Positions 8,178 through 16,945 of a stretch of DNA of 64,000 bases are shown here, piece by piece; the first letter of the stretch is position 1; each line of letters starts with the position of its first letter. The notes beneath the pieces are model-generated. The model ran no database searches, was not told the origin of the DNA, and saw nothing but the letters and a program-made list of their open reading frames with translations. The position numbers and the translations under genes are program-made. Source of the stretch: Mycobacterium sp. 236(2023) (GTDB lineage Bacteria; Actinomycetota; Actinomycetes; Mycobacteriales; Mycobacteriaceae); the NCBI RefSeq assembly GCF_029623955.1, contig NZ_JARSBP010000004.1:372001-436000 (forward strand), in the 5' to 3' direction.

Positions 8178-9002
8178 ATGCCTACGGTGACCACCAGCGA
8201 CGGAGTCGAGATCTTCTACAAGGACTGGGGGTCGGGACAACCGATCGTCTTCAGTCACGGTTGGCCGTTGTCCGGTGACGACTGGGACACCCAGATGATG
8301 TTCTTTCTCGCTCAGGGTTTCCGTGTCATCGCCCACGACCGTCGCGGCCACGGTCGCTCGACTCAGGTCGCCGACGGACACGACATGGACCATTACGCCG
8401 ACGATCTCGCCGCAGTCGTCGAGCATCTCGACCTTCACGATGCGGTGCACGTCGGCCACTCCACCGGTGGTGGCGAAGTCGTGCGTTTTCTTGCACGCCA
8501 CGGTGAGAGCCGCGCCGCCAAGGCGGCGATCATCGCTGCGGTTCCGCCGCTGATGGTCCAGACCGATGCCAACCCCGGCGGGCTGCCGAAGTCGGTCTTC
8601 GACGACATCCAGGCGCAGGTGGCGACCAACCGCGCTGCGTTCTACCGGGATCTACCGTCGGGACCCTTTTACGGCTTCAACCGGGACGGCGTCGAGCCGA
8701 TTGAGGGAATCATCGCCAACTGGTGGCGCCAAGGCATGCAGGGTGGGGCCAAGGCGCACTACGACGGCGTCGTCGCGTTCTCCCAGACCGACTTCACCGA
8801 GGATCTCAAGAAGATTCAGATTCCTGTTCTGGTGATGCACGGCGATGACGACCAGATCGTGCCGTACGCCGATGCCGGACCGCTGTCGGCGGAACTGCTG
8901 GCCAACGGAATCCTGAAGTCGTACAAGGGTTTTCCGCACGGCATGCCGACTACGCACGCCGACGTGATCAACGCCGACCTGTTGGAGTTCATCCGCTCCT
9001 GA
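8178..9002 (+). CDS. Alpha/beta hydrolase, non-heme chloroperoxidase/arylesterase type
   Basis: A 274-residue cytoplasmic hydrolase closely resembling bacterial cofactor-free haloperoxidases/esterases. Nucleophile elbow GHSTGG places the catalytic Ser at residue 95. The oxyanion loop is SHGWPLSGDDW (residues 26-36) and HDRRGHGRS is at 53-61. The C-terminal acid is in MHGDDDQIVPY and the histidine is in FPHGMP or THADV. Peroxidase activity in this family is a side reaction of perhydrolysis; the natural substrate is unknown. It is divergent from the glycosyltransferase, with 48 bp between the starts. Confidence 0.92.
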   Translation: MPTVTTSDGVEIFYKDWGSGQPIVFSHGWPLSGDDWDTQMMFFLAQGFRVIAHDRRGHGRSTQVADGHDMDHYADDLAAVVEHLDLHDAVHVGHSTGGGEVVRFLARHGESRAAKAAIIAAVPPLMVQTDANPGGLPKSVFDDIQAQVATNRAAFYRDLPSGPFYGFNRDGVEPIEGIIANWWRQGMQGGAKAHYDGVVAFSQTDFTEDLKKIQIPVLVMHGDDDQIVPYADAGPLSAELLANGILKSYKGFPHGMPTTHADVINADLLEFIRS

Positions 9003-9003
9003 C

Positions 9004-9831
9004 TCAGCGTCGCCAGAAGTCGAAGCGGTCGCGGCCGGGTCGGAATCCGGCCGCTTCGACGATGTCGACCGCCAGCTCGAACTGGTCGCCCAGGCGTTCG
9101 GGCACGTGAGCGTCGCTGCCGTAGGACACGGCGTCGCCGCCTTCCTCCCACCACCACCGGATCAGTTCCACCGACGCCAGGGGCGAACGGGTGTTGATCT
9201 CGAGTGCGCGTCCGGACGGTGCAAGGCCGCGGAAGACCGTGCGGTAATGCTCCTCGAAATCTGCCTCCCGGTACGGGCCTGCGCGGTCGGCGGGCCAGTA
9301 CCGGCGTGGGTAGTCGCAGTGTGCGAGCACCGTGAAGACGTCGCAGTCTTCGACGAGTGTGACCATGTCGGTGAAGTAGCGATCCATCAGATCATGGGCG
9401 TCGATCCGGGCGAACAGCGCCGCATCGACCCATTCGAGCCTGCCGTGCAAAGGAATTGCGTGCAGGCTGCCGAGCACCCTGTCAAAGTTGCCCGCGCCGA
9501 GGACATTTGCGACACTCGCCGCGAAGTAGTGCGGCTCTCCGGCCTCGATGCCTGACAGGATCCGCAGCTCCGGGAACATGTCGCGGCAGCGCGCGATCTC
9601 GGCGGTGTAGCCCGCGATGTCGAGCGGGAGAACACCCGGCCGGTCGCCGACCTCAAGCGACGCTGTTCTGTCTCCTCCGGACCAAGCCGTGAAATCCACA
9701 TGCTCGGTGAATGCGACCGCCGGCACCCCTCGTTCGATCGCGGCGCGGCATTGGCGTTCGGTCGTCGACGCTTCGGCGGTGTCCCATGACCACCGCGTAT
9801 GGACGTGATTGTCTGAAGGCAGCATCGCCAT
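9004..9831 (-). CDS. PHP-domain phosphoesterase, histidinol-phosphatase (HisK/HisJ) like
   Basis: A 275-residue metal-dependent phosphoesterase of the PHP superfamily. The first metal-binding motif NHVHTRWS is at residues 8-15. TEHVDF follows at about 41, GIEAGEPHYF near 82, a histidine in GSLHAIPLHG, HCDYPRR near 170, and the closing SYGSDAHVPE near 235. This order of motifs is that of histidinol phosphatases, but many such genes act on other phosphoesters and there is no his operon nearby. The ATG at 9831 is chosen; 9825 is an equally close alternative. It converges on the hydrolase gene with 1 bp between stops. Confidence 0.88.
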   Translation of the reverse strand: MAMLPSDNHVHTRWSWDTAEASTTERQCRAAIERGVPAVAFTEHVDFTAWSGGDRTASLEVGDRPGVLPLDIAGYTAEIARCRDMFPELRILSGIEAGEPHYFAASVANVLGAGNFDRVLGSLHAIPLHGRLEWVDAALFARIDAHDLMDRYFTDMVTLVEDCDVFTVLAHCDYPRRYWPADRAGPYREADFEEHYRTVFRGLAPSGRALEINTRSPLASVELIRWWWEEGGDAVSYGSDAHVPERLGDQFELAVDIVEAAGFRPGRDRFDFWRR

Positions 9832-9856
9832 AGATCGTCGCACGCGGTCTGTGCGG

Positions 9857-10255
9857 TCAGGAGCTGAGTTCAATCGCCTCTTGCTGGATGCGGGGGAATT
9901 GCGCGGCCATCGCATCGGACAGTGCGGTGGCTGCCGACAGCGGTCGCACCATCACGACGAAGTCGTTGATCAGACCGTCGTCGTCGATGTGCAGGAAGTC
10001 GCATCCGGTGATCTTCTTGCCGTCCACGGTGGCTTCGAACACCAGCGCATGGTCGCGCCCGTTGCTGTCGGCGATCTCGCGCACGTAGCGGAAGTCTTCG
10101 AACACCCGCATGACGCCGCGGAGGATGGCTGCGGTGATCGGCTTGCCTGGGTACGGCTTGAAGGCGACCGGGCTCGTGAAGACCACGTCGTCTGCCAGTA
10201 GCGCTTCGATTGCGGCCTCGTCGCGTGCTTCGACGGCTTGCCGGAATGGATGCAT
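9857..10255 (-). CDS. SnoaL/NTF2-like protein
   Basis: A 132-residue cytoplasmic protein with the NTF2-like cone fold: a helix (FRQAVEARDEAAIEALLADDVVF), a central strand ending in GKPITAAILRGV, and the strand pair HALVFEATVDGKKITGCDFLHIDDDGLINDF. Proteins of this type are isomerases, cyclases or ligand-binding proteins; the catalytic identity cannot be read from the sequence. The ATG at 10255 matches the domain start. It is 25 bp downstream of the PHP gene's start on the same strand, so the two may be co-transcribed. The 206 bp upstream (10256-10461) hold no gene that I can support. Confidence 0.85.
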   Translation of the reverse strand: MHPFRQAVEARDEAAIEALLADDVVFTSPVAFKPYPGKPITAAILRGVMRVFEDFRYVREIADSNGRDHALVFEATVDGKKITGCDFLHIDDDGLINDFVVMVRPLSAATALSDAMAAQFPRIQQEAIELSS

Positions 10256-10461
10256 CGCTGACCTCGTCTCTGCTGTCGGGCAGACGTCGGTGCCTGCTCG
10301 ATATGACGACGGTATAGCTTCGTACCACGGGGTGGACAGTCGGTCCCGCAGCCTTCCGCGGTGATGGAGGTGACCGATCACGTCGATCATGCGGAAATGC
10401 CCTGCGGTGTATGTCAATACAGTGACTCGGCCCGAGGGTTTAGTCCTCGCGGCGGGCGGCT

Positions 10462-10548
10462 ATGGCTGTCTCCGTGAGTACCGACGGAAAGACAGTCAAC
10501 GACCTGGGTGGCGGCGACGACGTCGCGGATCCGCGGGCTGACCGATGA
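10462..10548 (+). CDS. Possible 28-residue leader ORF overlapping the next gene
   Basis: A short frame (ATG 10462, or GTG 10474) encodes MAVSVSTDGKTVNDLGGGDD and eight more residues. Its TGA overlaps the ATG of the following gene (ATGA at 10545-10548). The arrangement would couple translation of the two. The peptide has no recognisable family, and it could be just untranslated leader. Confidence 0.3.
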   Translation: MAVSVSTDGKTVNDLGGGDDVADPRADR

Positions 10549-10784
10549 CGGGCTCGCCGGACTTGCCGATTCCCGACTTCGATCAGGTCGCAATCGGCGA
10601 TCTCCTTCACCGGGTCCGCGCGCTGAACGAGGACGAGCTGAACACCATCCTCACCCACGAGGCGGGCCACGCCGCCCGCGTGCCTGTTCTCGAAATCCTC
10701 GAAGCGAGGTTGCGGGAACTTCAGGCGGGAGCGCAGCCGTCGCCTGGGGATCCGCGACGCGCGCCAGGGATCGAGCCGCCCTAA
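10545..10784 (+). CDS. Small conserved actinobacterial protein (DUF8129-like)
   Basis: A 79-residue acidic protein. The central part (IGDLLHRVRALNEDEL, then HEAGHAARVPVLEILEARL and RELQAGAQPSPG) follows a pattern I recall from a small actinobacterial helical family (LDEDELRxLLAYEREHANRxxVxxLLEARLxxLxAGA). Its function is unknown; lipid-droplet association has been proposed for some members. The stop overlaps the convergent SRPBCC gene by 4 bp. Confidence 0.7.
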   Translation: MTGSPDLPIPDFDQVAIGDLLHRVRALNEDELNTILTHEAGHAARVPVLEILEARLRELQAGAQPSPGDPRRAPGIEPP

Positions 10785-11248
10785 TTGTCGTCCGCATCGT
10801 CGTCGGTCCGTCTTTCGGCGATGGCTGCCAGGCGCCATGTGGTCTCGCGATTGCGCGGAAAGACCCCTGCCAGTGCGACGGAGTCCGGCAACCACTTCAG
10901 CGGCGCAGTCACCGGCACCTCAGCCATCTCGATACGACAACCCCCCTCGGGCATGTCGTGCAGGCGCAGCGTGATGCGCGCCTTGCCCAACGGCCTCGTG
11001 TTGGCGATGAGGATGAGTTCATGCTCGGGAGTGCAGGATTCGACGACGGTGGTGTCGTTGATGACGGCCGGCCACACACCGATCGAGTGGTGGATGACGC
11101 TGCCTGGCTGCGGCCAGTCCGGGTCGACAGCGCGCATCCTGCTGTTCCCGACGACCCATTGCGAATAGGTCCACCCGTCGGCCAACACGTCCCATACCCG
11201 CTGCCGCGACGCTGTCGTTTCGCGCTGCACGATCGGGGAGCCGGACAT
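10781..11248 (-). CDS. SRPBCC (START-like) family protein
   Basis: A 155-residue protein with the helix-grip fold used to bind hydrophobic ligands. The pattern is the polyketide-cyclase/dehydrase subgroup: VQRETTASRQRVWDVLADGWTYSQWV at the start, DPDWPQPGSVIHHSIGVWP in the middle, and an amphipathic C-terminal helix. It has no catalytic motif and the ligand is unknown. The start is the ATG at 11248; a GTG at 11269 would add seven residues. Confidence 0.85.
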   Translation of the reverse strand: MSGSPIVQRETTASRQRVWDVLADGWTYSQWVVGNSRMRAVDPDWPQPGSVIHHSIGVWPAVINDTTVVESCTPEHELILIANTRPLGKARITLRLHDMPEGGCRIEMAEVPVTAPLKWLPDSVALAGVFPRNRETTWRLAAIAERRTDDDADDN

Positions 11249-11372
11249 CTCATGAGGTTCTTCCGCCACCTGACGCGGCTACCCGGCCCGGGTCGAGACA
11301 AACGCCCGATTTCCACGCGCGCCGCAAATTATTCGTGACACCGCGTTGCGGATCTGCCATGGTGTCGTCGCC

Positions 11373-12053
11373 ATGTCCGACGAACTGTCCACGCTGCTCG
11401 CCCAGCTCATACCGCTGGCGGTGATGGTCGCCTGGTCACCGGTCAGGATCCTGCCGCCGCTTGCGCTCGCCTTCGGTGCAGCGAGGCCGCGTGCCACCAG
11501 CCTGGCCTACCTGGTCGGCTCGGTCGGGTCGTTGGTGGCCGCAACCGCGGTGTTCATCGGAACCCCGCACCTGCTCGGCGACTTCGAATGGTCCACCGGC
11601 AGTGCGGGTGCGTGGTTTCGCATCGGGCTCGGCGTCCTGCTGATCGTGCTGGCCGGATACGTATGGACAAAGCGTGGGCGCACCAGGAGATCGGTCGCGT
11701 GGTTGTCCGGGCTGACGCGGATCACTCCGACAGTCGCAGCGGCCTTGGCGGTCTCGCTGACAATCCTCAACCCGAAGGTGATGGTCGCGACGGCGGCGGC
11801 CGGGCTCGTCATCGGCACGGCGGCACTCGGGTCCGCAGGCACGGCGGCCGCGGTCGGCGGCTATACAGCCCTGGCCGGATCGACGGTGATCGTCCCTGTG
11901 GTGGGTTTCATGATCGCCGCCGAACGCGCCGACGCCGTCATGACTGCCGTGCGCCTGAAGGCCGTGCGGCACCAGACCGCGATTGCGGCGGCCGTGCTCG
12001 CGGCTCTCGGTGTAGCCATCGTGACCACGGGTCTCATCGTCGTGTTTCCATAG
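11373..12053 (+). CDS. GAP/Sap-type six-helix membrane protein
   Basis: A 226-residue integral membrane protein. Six hydrophobic segments are visible (LIPLAVMVAWSPVRILPPLAL; LAYLVGSVGSLVAATAVFIG; FRIGLGVLLIVLAGYVW; TVAAALAVSLTILNPKVMVA; AAVGGYTALAGSTVIVPVVGF; TAIAAAVLAALGVAIVTTGL). The N-terminal SPVRI and NPK motifs are those of the GAP (Sap, sulfolipid-1-addressing protein) family, thought to help move lipids across the mycobacterial membrane. It ends 4 bp before the amidase gene and is probably co-transcribed with it. The cargo is unknown. Confidence 0.85.
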   Translation: MSDELSTLLAQLIPLAVMVAWSPVRILPPLALAFGAARPRATSLAYLVGSVGSLVAATAVFIGTPHLLGDFEWSTGSAGAWFRIGLGVLLIVLAGYVWTKRGRTRRSVAWLSGLTRITPTVAAALAVSLTILNPKVMVATAAAGLVIGTAALGSAGTAAAVGGYTALAGSTVIVPVVGFMIAAERADAVMTAVRLKAVRHQTAIAAAVLAALGVAIVTTGLIVVFP

Positions 12054-12057
12054 GGGC

Positions 12058-12900
12058 ATGCCACAGCCCAGCGGCTGGCGCGGCGACCCCGTCTGGTTGG
12101 CCGATGTGTTGCGCGCCGAAGGCCTCGACGTCGTCGAATTCCCGGGCTGGCGGCAACGCGGCCATGGTGAGTTCAAGGACATCCGCGGTGTCATGGTTCA
12201 TCACACCGGTTCGAATCTGGCGTCCGCCGAGTCGATCGCCCACGGCCGTCCCGATCTCGCGGGTCCGCTGTCCCAGCTGCACATCGCCCGCAACGGCACC
12301 GTGACCGTGGTGGCGGCCGGAGTGGCATGGCACGCCGGTGTCGGTATGTATCCGTGGCTGCCCGCGAACATGGGCAATTGGCACACGATCGGCATCGAGT
12401 GCGCCAACTCCGGGACGAACCCGACCGCGCCGCACCGCAGGAACTGGCCCGACGCACAGTACTTCGCGATGGTCGACAGTTGCGCCGCCATCAATCGCCG
12501 GCTCGGGCAACCCGCTTCGCGCACCATCGGGCACAAAGAGTATGCCGGTCGCGCACAAGGCAAATGGGATCCAGGGGCGATCGACATGGACGAGCTGCGC
12601 GGCGACATCGCGGCGCGGATCGGCACCGTCGGGCCAGGGCCGACGCCGCGACCTCCGGTTCCGGTGGGCGAGTACACCGATGTTCTGCTGTACCGGGGAG
12701 TTCGCGGCCCGCAGGTGACCGAACTGCAGCGCCGACTCAAGTACGCCTACGCCGCGTATGCCGGAAACCTCGAGATCGACGGCATCTTCGGGCCCGACAC
12801 GGAGGCGGCTGTGCGGGAATTCCAGCGCCGGACACCGGGATTGAAGGTCGACGGCATCGTCGGTCCCGCCACGGCCGCGGCCCTGCGGCTGATCATCTGA
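12058..12900 (+). CDS. N-acetylmuramoyl-L-alanine amidase with C-terminal peptidoglycan-binding domain
   Basis: A 280-residue zinc amidase that cleaves the bond between MurNAc and the stem peptide. The Amidase_2 domain spans about residues 40-185. Zinc-ligand candidates are the His pair of VMVHHTGS (48-49), TIGHKEYAGRAQGKWDPG near 160-178, and WHAGVG near 97. After a proline linker (GPGPTPRPPVPVGE) comes a PG_binding_1 module (LQRRLKYAY to GIFGPDTEAAVREFQ to VDGIVGPATAAAL) at about 215-278. No signal peptide is present, so it is either phage-lysin-like or exported by another route. No other phage genes are nearby. Confidence 0.9.
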   Translation: MPQPSGWRGDPVWLADVLRAEGLDVVEFPGWRQRGHGEFKDIRGVMVHHTGSNLASAESIAHGRPDLAGPLSQLHIARNGTVTVVAAGVAWHAGVGMYPWLPANMGNWHTIGIECANSGTNPTAPHRRNWPDAQYFAMVDSCAAINRRLGQPASRTIGHKEYAGRAQGKWDPGAIDMDELRGDIAARIGTVGPGPTPRPPVPVGEYTDVLLYRGVRGPQVTELQRRLKYAYAAYAGNLEIDGIFGPDTEAAVREFQRRTPGLKVDGIVGPATAAALRLII

Positions 12901-15139
12901 CGGCGGTCACCTCGACGGGGATGCCGTTGAGCGCACCGTTCCCCGACGGCTCGTCGAGGAAGTCCGGCGGAGACAGGATGTTGGTGTTGACGCCGGGGGA
13001 TCCGTTCGCGATGCCCAGGCGGGTGCCCGGTTGGCCGTGACCCCACCCGTGTGGCATGGACACGACACCGCGTTTGATGGCGTCGGTGACTTCGACGGGC
13101 ACCTCGATGCATCCGCCTGTCGAGCGGACCGCCACCAGATCTCCGCTCGCAAGCCCCCTGTGGTCGGCGTCGTCGCGGTGCATGAGCAGTGTGCAGCGGT
13201 CCCGCCCCTTCATCAGGGGACCGACGTTGTGCAGCCAGGAGTTGTTGGAGCGCAGATGCCTTCGGCTCACCAGCACCAGATCGTCGGGTTTGCGGGTGAG
13301 TCTGCCCGCCAGCCGTGGCAGGTCGTCGAGCAGGTACTGCGGCGCCAGCCGGATCTTGCCGTCGGACGTGCCGAGGACTTCGGGGACCCGCGGCACCATC
13401 TGCCCGTAGTTGATCCCGTTCGGCGTCGCCTTGAGCTTGTCCAGGGTCAACCCGTCGGGGTTCTCCCCATAGCGGTCGCCAAACGGGCCGCTGCGAAGCG
13501 TCAAGTCCAGCGTGCGTTCGGGACCGCCGTGCTCGTAGTGAGAGCGGATCTCGGCGCCGTCAAGGCCCTGCGTGAAGCACATGTAGTCGAAGAAGCCGTC
13601 GTCGATGGCGGCGACGTCGACGTCTTCGGCCGGTGTACCCGTGCACAATCCCGTCAGCCTGATCAGGATCTCCCACTCGTCGGGCGCATCCGGGTCGGGT
13701 TTGTCGAACACCGGCGGCGAGTAGTTGGCGATGCTGTTGATGGCGAAGTTGAGAATCAGGTCGTCGTGATGCGGCTGCTCCAGCGGTGAGCACCCGGGCA
13801 GGATGACGTCGGCGTGCCGCGTTGTCTCGTTGAGCCACAGGTCAATCGAGATCATCGCATCCAGACCGGGCAGCACCTCGTCGAGCTTGTGCCCGGCCGG
13901 TGTCGACAGCACGGGATTGCCTGCGACGGTGATCAAAGCCTTGATCTGGCCTTCGCCCGGCGTCGCGATCTCCTCGGCCATGCAGGAGACAGGGACCTGG
14001 CCCAGCACCTCCTTGGCGCCGCGGACGCGGGTGCGGTAGCGGCCGAATTCGGGCAGCCCGTCTTCGAGTCCGGGGATTGGTTGCAGCGTGATGGTCCAAG
14101 CTGTCGGGGTCGGGAACATCGACCCGCCGGCGACGTCGAAGTGGCCGGTGAGGATGTTGACGACGTCGACGAGCCAGCTCGCGAGGCTCCCGAATTCCTG
14201 GTTGCAGGTGCCGATCCGTCCGTACACGACCGCTCGCGGTGTACCGGCGAGCTCGCGTGCGAGGCTGCGGATTCGGTCGGCGCCGATGCCCGTGGTGTCT
14301 GCTACGCGTTCGGGGGACCAGTCGGCCACGACGTCGCGCAACACGTCGAGGCCGTCGAGATGCGGCTCGACCGTGCCGAGGCTCACCAGGCCCTCATCGA
14401 ACAGGGTGTGCGAGATCGCCAGCAGCAGAGCGGCATCGGTACCCGGCGTGATCGGCAGCCATTCGTCGGCGCGATCCGCCGTGGCGGTCTTCACCGGGTC
14501 GATGACAATGACCTTGCCTCGCTTGCGGATTGCACCGATCAGTCCCATCACGTCGGGCGCCGCCAGCAGCGAACCCTGCGAAGCCGCCGGGTTGGCGCCC
14601 ATCACGACCAGCAGATCGGTGCGTTCGATGTCAGGGACGGGGAAGCTCCACCAGCCGCCGTACATAAGGTGGGAAGACAGGTTTTTCGGCCACTGGTCGA
14701 CGGTGCCGGGGGAGTACGTCACCGGCATTCCGGACAGGCCGAGCAGGATGCCGGCGTAGCGGGCCAGCGAGAACGAATGGGCGAGTGGATTTCCGGTGTA
14801 CGCCGTGACCGCGCCGATGCCGTACTTCTCGATGACCGGGGCGAGCAGTTCGGTGCAGCGACGGAACGCGGTGTCCCAGTCGACTTCCTGCCACTGCCCG
14901 TCGATCTTGATCATCGGCCGACGGATGCGGTCGGGGTCCTCGTGCAGTTCGCCGAGCGATGCGCCCTTCGGGCAGATGTGCCCCCGACTCCACGTGTCGT
15001 CTTTGTTGGGGCGGATGCCGGCGACGTGGCCGTCCTCGACGCGGATTTCCAGGCCGCACATCGCCTCGCACAGCGGACACGTGTAGAGGTGCAGGCCGTC
15101 CTCGCCGGTCGCCGCCAACTGCATGGTGTTTTCCGGCAT
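12893..15139 (-). CDS. Molybdopterin-dependent oxidoreductase (formate dehydrogenase/BisC superfamily)
   Basis: A 748-residue catalytic subunit of the DMSO-reductase superfamily. An N-terminal [4Fe-4S] motif C-x2-C-x3-C (Cys21, 24, 28) is completed by Cys56 in GHICPKG. MGD-binding segments follow: TAYTGNPLAHS, DLLVVMGANPAAS, VIDPVKTATADRADEWLPITPGTDAALL, and the C-terminal LVSRRHLRSNNSWLHNVG with PHGWGHGQPGTRLG. No Cys or Sec is obvious at the usual molybdenum-ligand site, where the sequence reads SPGTVDQWPKN, so formate dehydrogenase activity is doubtful. It is a single-subunit form with no electron-transfer partner gene alongside. A divergent TetR gene probably controls it. Confidence 0.9.
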   Translation of the reverse strand: MPENTMQLAATGEDGLHLYTCPLCEAMCGLEIRVEDGHVAGIRPNKDDTWSRGHICPKGASLGELHEDPDRIRRPMIKIDGQWQEVDWDTAFRRCTELLAPVIEKYGIGAVTAYTGNPLAHSFSLARYAGILLGLSGMPVTYSPGTVDQWPKNLSSHLMYGGWWSFPVPDIERTDLLVVMGANPAASQGSLLAAPDVMGLIGAIRKRGKVIVIDPVKTATADRADEWLPITPGTDAALLLAISHTLFDEGLVSLGTVEPHLDGLDVLRDVVADWSPERVADTTGIGADRIRSLARELAGTPRAVVYGRIGTCNQEFGSLASWLVDVVNILTGHFDVAGGSMFPTPTAWTITLQPIPGLEDGLPEFGRYRTRVRGAKEVLGQVPVSCMAEEIATPGEGQIKALITVAGNPVLSTPAGHKLDEVLPGLDAMISIDLWLNETTRHADVILPGCSPLEQPHHDDLILNFAINSIANYSPPVFDKPDPDAPDEWEILIRLTGLCTGTPAEDVDVAAIDDGFFDYMCFTQGLDGAEIRSHYEHGGPERTLDLTLRSGPFGDRYGENPDGLTLDKLKATPNGINYGQMVPRVPEVLGTSDGKIRLAPQYLLDDLPRLAGRLTRKPDDLVLVSRRHLRSNNSWLHNVGPLMKGRDRCTLLMHRDDADHRGLASGDLVAVRSTGGCIEVPVEVTDAIKRGVVSMPHGWGHGQPGTRLGIANGSPGVNTNILSPPDFLDEPSGNGALNGIPVEVTAVR

Positions 15140-15223
15140 GAGACCGCCTTTGCAGTGACTGACTGTATCGACAACTCGCTATGCCACACTGTAACGACGG
15201 AAAGGGCGGAAGGGGACGTATCG

Positions 15224-15817
15224 GTGAACAAACCGACGGCTGCCGTTCCCCGCCGGCACCACGGATCGCGACGCGACCCGGCCATCAACGACGCCGTACT
15301 CGAAGCGACCCGCAAGCTGCTCGTCACGCGCGGATATTCGGCCACCTCCATCGACCTGATCGCCGCCACCGCGAAGGTGAGCCGCCCCGCCATCTACCGC
15401 CGCTGGCGGTCGAAGGCGCACCTGATCCACGAAGCCGCATTCCCTGACCTGGGACCTGCTCCGTGTGAGGACGACATCGTCGCCGAGATCACCCGGCTGT
15501 GCCGCGGCGCGCTGGCCATGTATGCCGATCCCGTTGTGCGCGAGGCAGTTCCGGGGTTGCTCCACGATCTCCGGCTCGAGCCGGCGATGCGCAAGCTGAT
15601 CAACGACAGGCTGGAGGCGGCGGCCAGGCGTCAGCTGGCCGACCAACTCGCCGACGGTGTAGTGGATGGGAAGGTCCGTGCGACGGTGGACGCCGACACC
15701 GTCATGGACGTCATGGCCGGCGCGGCCTGGTACGCCGTCGTGGTCCGCAAGGTGACCGACATCGACGCCGCTGCCGAGCAGCTGGCCGACCTGGTGCTGC
15801 GGGGCGTGCTCGCCTAG
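15224..15817 (+). CDS. TetR-family regulator, divergent from the molybdopterin oxidoreductase
   Basis: A 197-residue repressor-type protein. The N-terminal TetR helix-turn-helix runs from DPAINDAVLEATRKLLVTRG through YSATSIDLIAATAKVSRPAIYRRWRSK (about residues 20-68). The rest is an all-helical ligand and dimer domain. The GTG at 15224 is preceded by GAAGGGG, a good ribosome binding site. The 84-bp gap to the oxidoreductase start should contain the shared operator; I see no clear inverted repeat in it. The stop overlaps the convergent epimerase stop by 4 bp. Confidence 0.9.
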   Translation: MNKPTAAVPRRHHGSRRDPAINDAVLEATRKLLVTRGYSATSIDLIAATAKVSRPAIYRRWRSKAHLIHEAAFPDLGPAPCEDDIVAEITRLCRGALAMYADPVVREAVPGLLHDLRLEPAMRKLINDRLEAAARRQLADQLADGVVDGKVRATVDADTVMDVMAGAAWYAVVVRKVTDIDAAAEQLADLVLRGVLA

Positions 15818-16803
15818 AGCCGACCGACGTCGCGGAGACCGTTGAGGGTGTCGGCGATCGTCACGGCGGGATCGCGTTGGGTGAGTCCGAAGTCGCGCTG
15901 GCTGGGGCCGTCGTCAGAGGTGGGCATCTGCGTGTAGTACTGCATGGCAGCCGAATTGATGGGCGTCTCGAACGGCATGTACGGTCCGACGACGTCGAGC
16001 AGCCTTCCCGCACTGCGTAACGCGATGTCGGGCACCGGGTAGACGGCCAGTGACTGGCCGGCTGCGTCGCCGATCATCGTCGCCAGATCAGAGACCGGAA
16101 CACGTCGTCCGCCGGCCATGTAGCGGCGCGGCCCCCGGCCGGATTCGAGCAGCGCCACGTGCAGGTCCGCGAGGTCGCGCACGTCGATGACGATCCATGC
16201 GGCGCTTCGCCCCGGCACCCCGCGCATCTTCACCGACGCCTCCACCCCTTCGGCGGCTTCGCCGAATTGGTCACCGGCGGGCGGGCCGAGGACCATGCCC
16301 GGATAGGTGATGTTGACCGGGGCGCCGCCGTCCTGCAGACCTCGCGCGTACGCCTCCACCGCGGCCTTGGACCTGCCGTAACCGTCACTGCCGCCGACAA
16401 CCGGCAGATCGGCATGCAGCACGTCGAGGTCGGGCCGGAACAGCGCGGTGAAGCTCGAGACATGCACGATCGGATCGATGCCGGCCCGTGCGGCACCGCC
16501 CAGAATGTGGCGGGCACCTTCGAGGTTGGTGTGGAGCATCTCGTCGGCACGATTGGGATCGGTGGAAACCATTGCGGCACTGTGGATGACAGCGTCACAG
16601 CCGTCGAGAGCGGCGCCGGTCGTGTCACCGTCGGCGATGTCGCCCACCACGTAATCGCTGATGTCCACGCCGATCTTGGCGGCGCTGGTCGTCAGCCGAT
16701 CCGGGTTACGAACCAGGAAACGCACCTGATGGCCGGCGTCCTGGGCCGCTTTGGCCGTCCACGCGCCGACGAACCCCGTACCTCCGGTGATCAGTACCTT
16801 CAT
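15814..16803 (-). CDS. NAD-dependent epimerase/dehydratase-type (extended SDR) oxidoreductase
   Basis: A 329-residue Rossmann enzyme. The dinucleotide motif GGTGFVG is at residues 7-13, DISDYVVGDIAD at about 48-59, VIHSAAM near 75, and the catalytic pair is in YGRSK. The family covers NAD(P)-dependent sugar epimerases, 3-beta-HSD-like steroid enzymes and carbonyl reductases. The downstream AWIVIDVRDLADLHVALLE fits the 3-beta-HSD/dihydroflavonol-reductase branch. The substrate is not determinable. The ATG at 16803 is well placed relative to the Rossmann strand (KVLITGG). Confidence 0.88.
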   Translation of the reverse strand: MKVLITGGTGFVGAWTAKAAQDAGHQVRFLVRNPDRLTTSAAKIGVDISDYVVGDIADGDTTGAALDGCDAVIHSAAMVSTDPNRADEMLHTNLEGARHILGGAARAGIDPIVHVSSFTALFRPDLDVLHADLPVVGGSDGYGRSKAAVEAYARGLQDGGAPVNITYPGMVLGPPAGDQFGEAAEGVEASVKMRGVPGRSAAWIVIDVRDLADLHVALLESGRGPRRYMAGGRRVPVSDLATMIGDAAGQSLAVYPVPDIALRSAGRLLDVVGPYMPFETPINSAAMQYYTQMPTSDDGPSQRDFGLTQRDPAVTIADTLNGLRDVGRL

Positions 16804-16878
16804 GTGCCCCTCCATCGACGACGCGACGGACGCTACCCGCAGTCGCCGTGGGGTGCATCGCCCACCCCGCAGCCGCAG

Positions 16879-16892
16879 TTGACGGCCGTCAA
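16879..16892. promoter_or_regulatory. Perfect 14-bp palindrome TTGACGGCCGTCAA, candidate operator
   Basis: It sits in the 142-bp gap between the divergent epimerase (start 16803) and the kinase-lipocalin fusion (start 16946). It is the size of a TetR-family operator. A 13/14 match lies at 62776-62789 upstream of the PE-PPE hydrolase. Confidence 0.5.
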
Positions 16893-16945
16893 GTAATTCC
16901 GTCGATGTGACCGTAGGGGGAGGATTGCTGCTATACGTTGGCCGG

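Noticed and set aside
12058..12900. Amidase as evidence of a prophage
   Set aside because: No other phage genes (integrase, terminase, capsid, holin) are near; a single endolysin-like gene is not enough.
15140..15223. TetR operator between oxidoreductase and TetR genes
   Set aside because: I could not find a convincing inverted repeat in the 84 bp, although one is expected.
13814..15817. 667-residue plus-strand frame
   Set aside because: Its first two thirds are antisense to the molybdopterin oxidoreductase. Only the part from 15224 is a real TetR gene.
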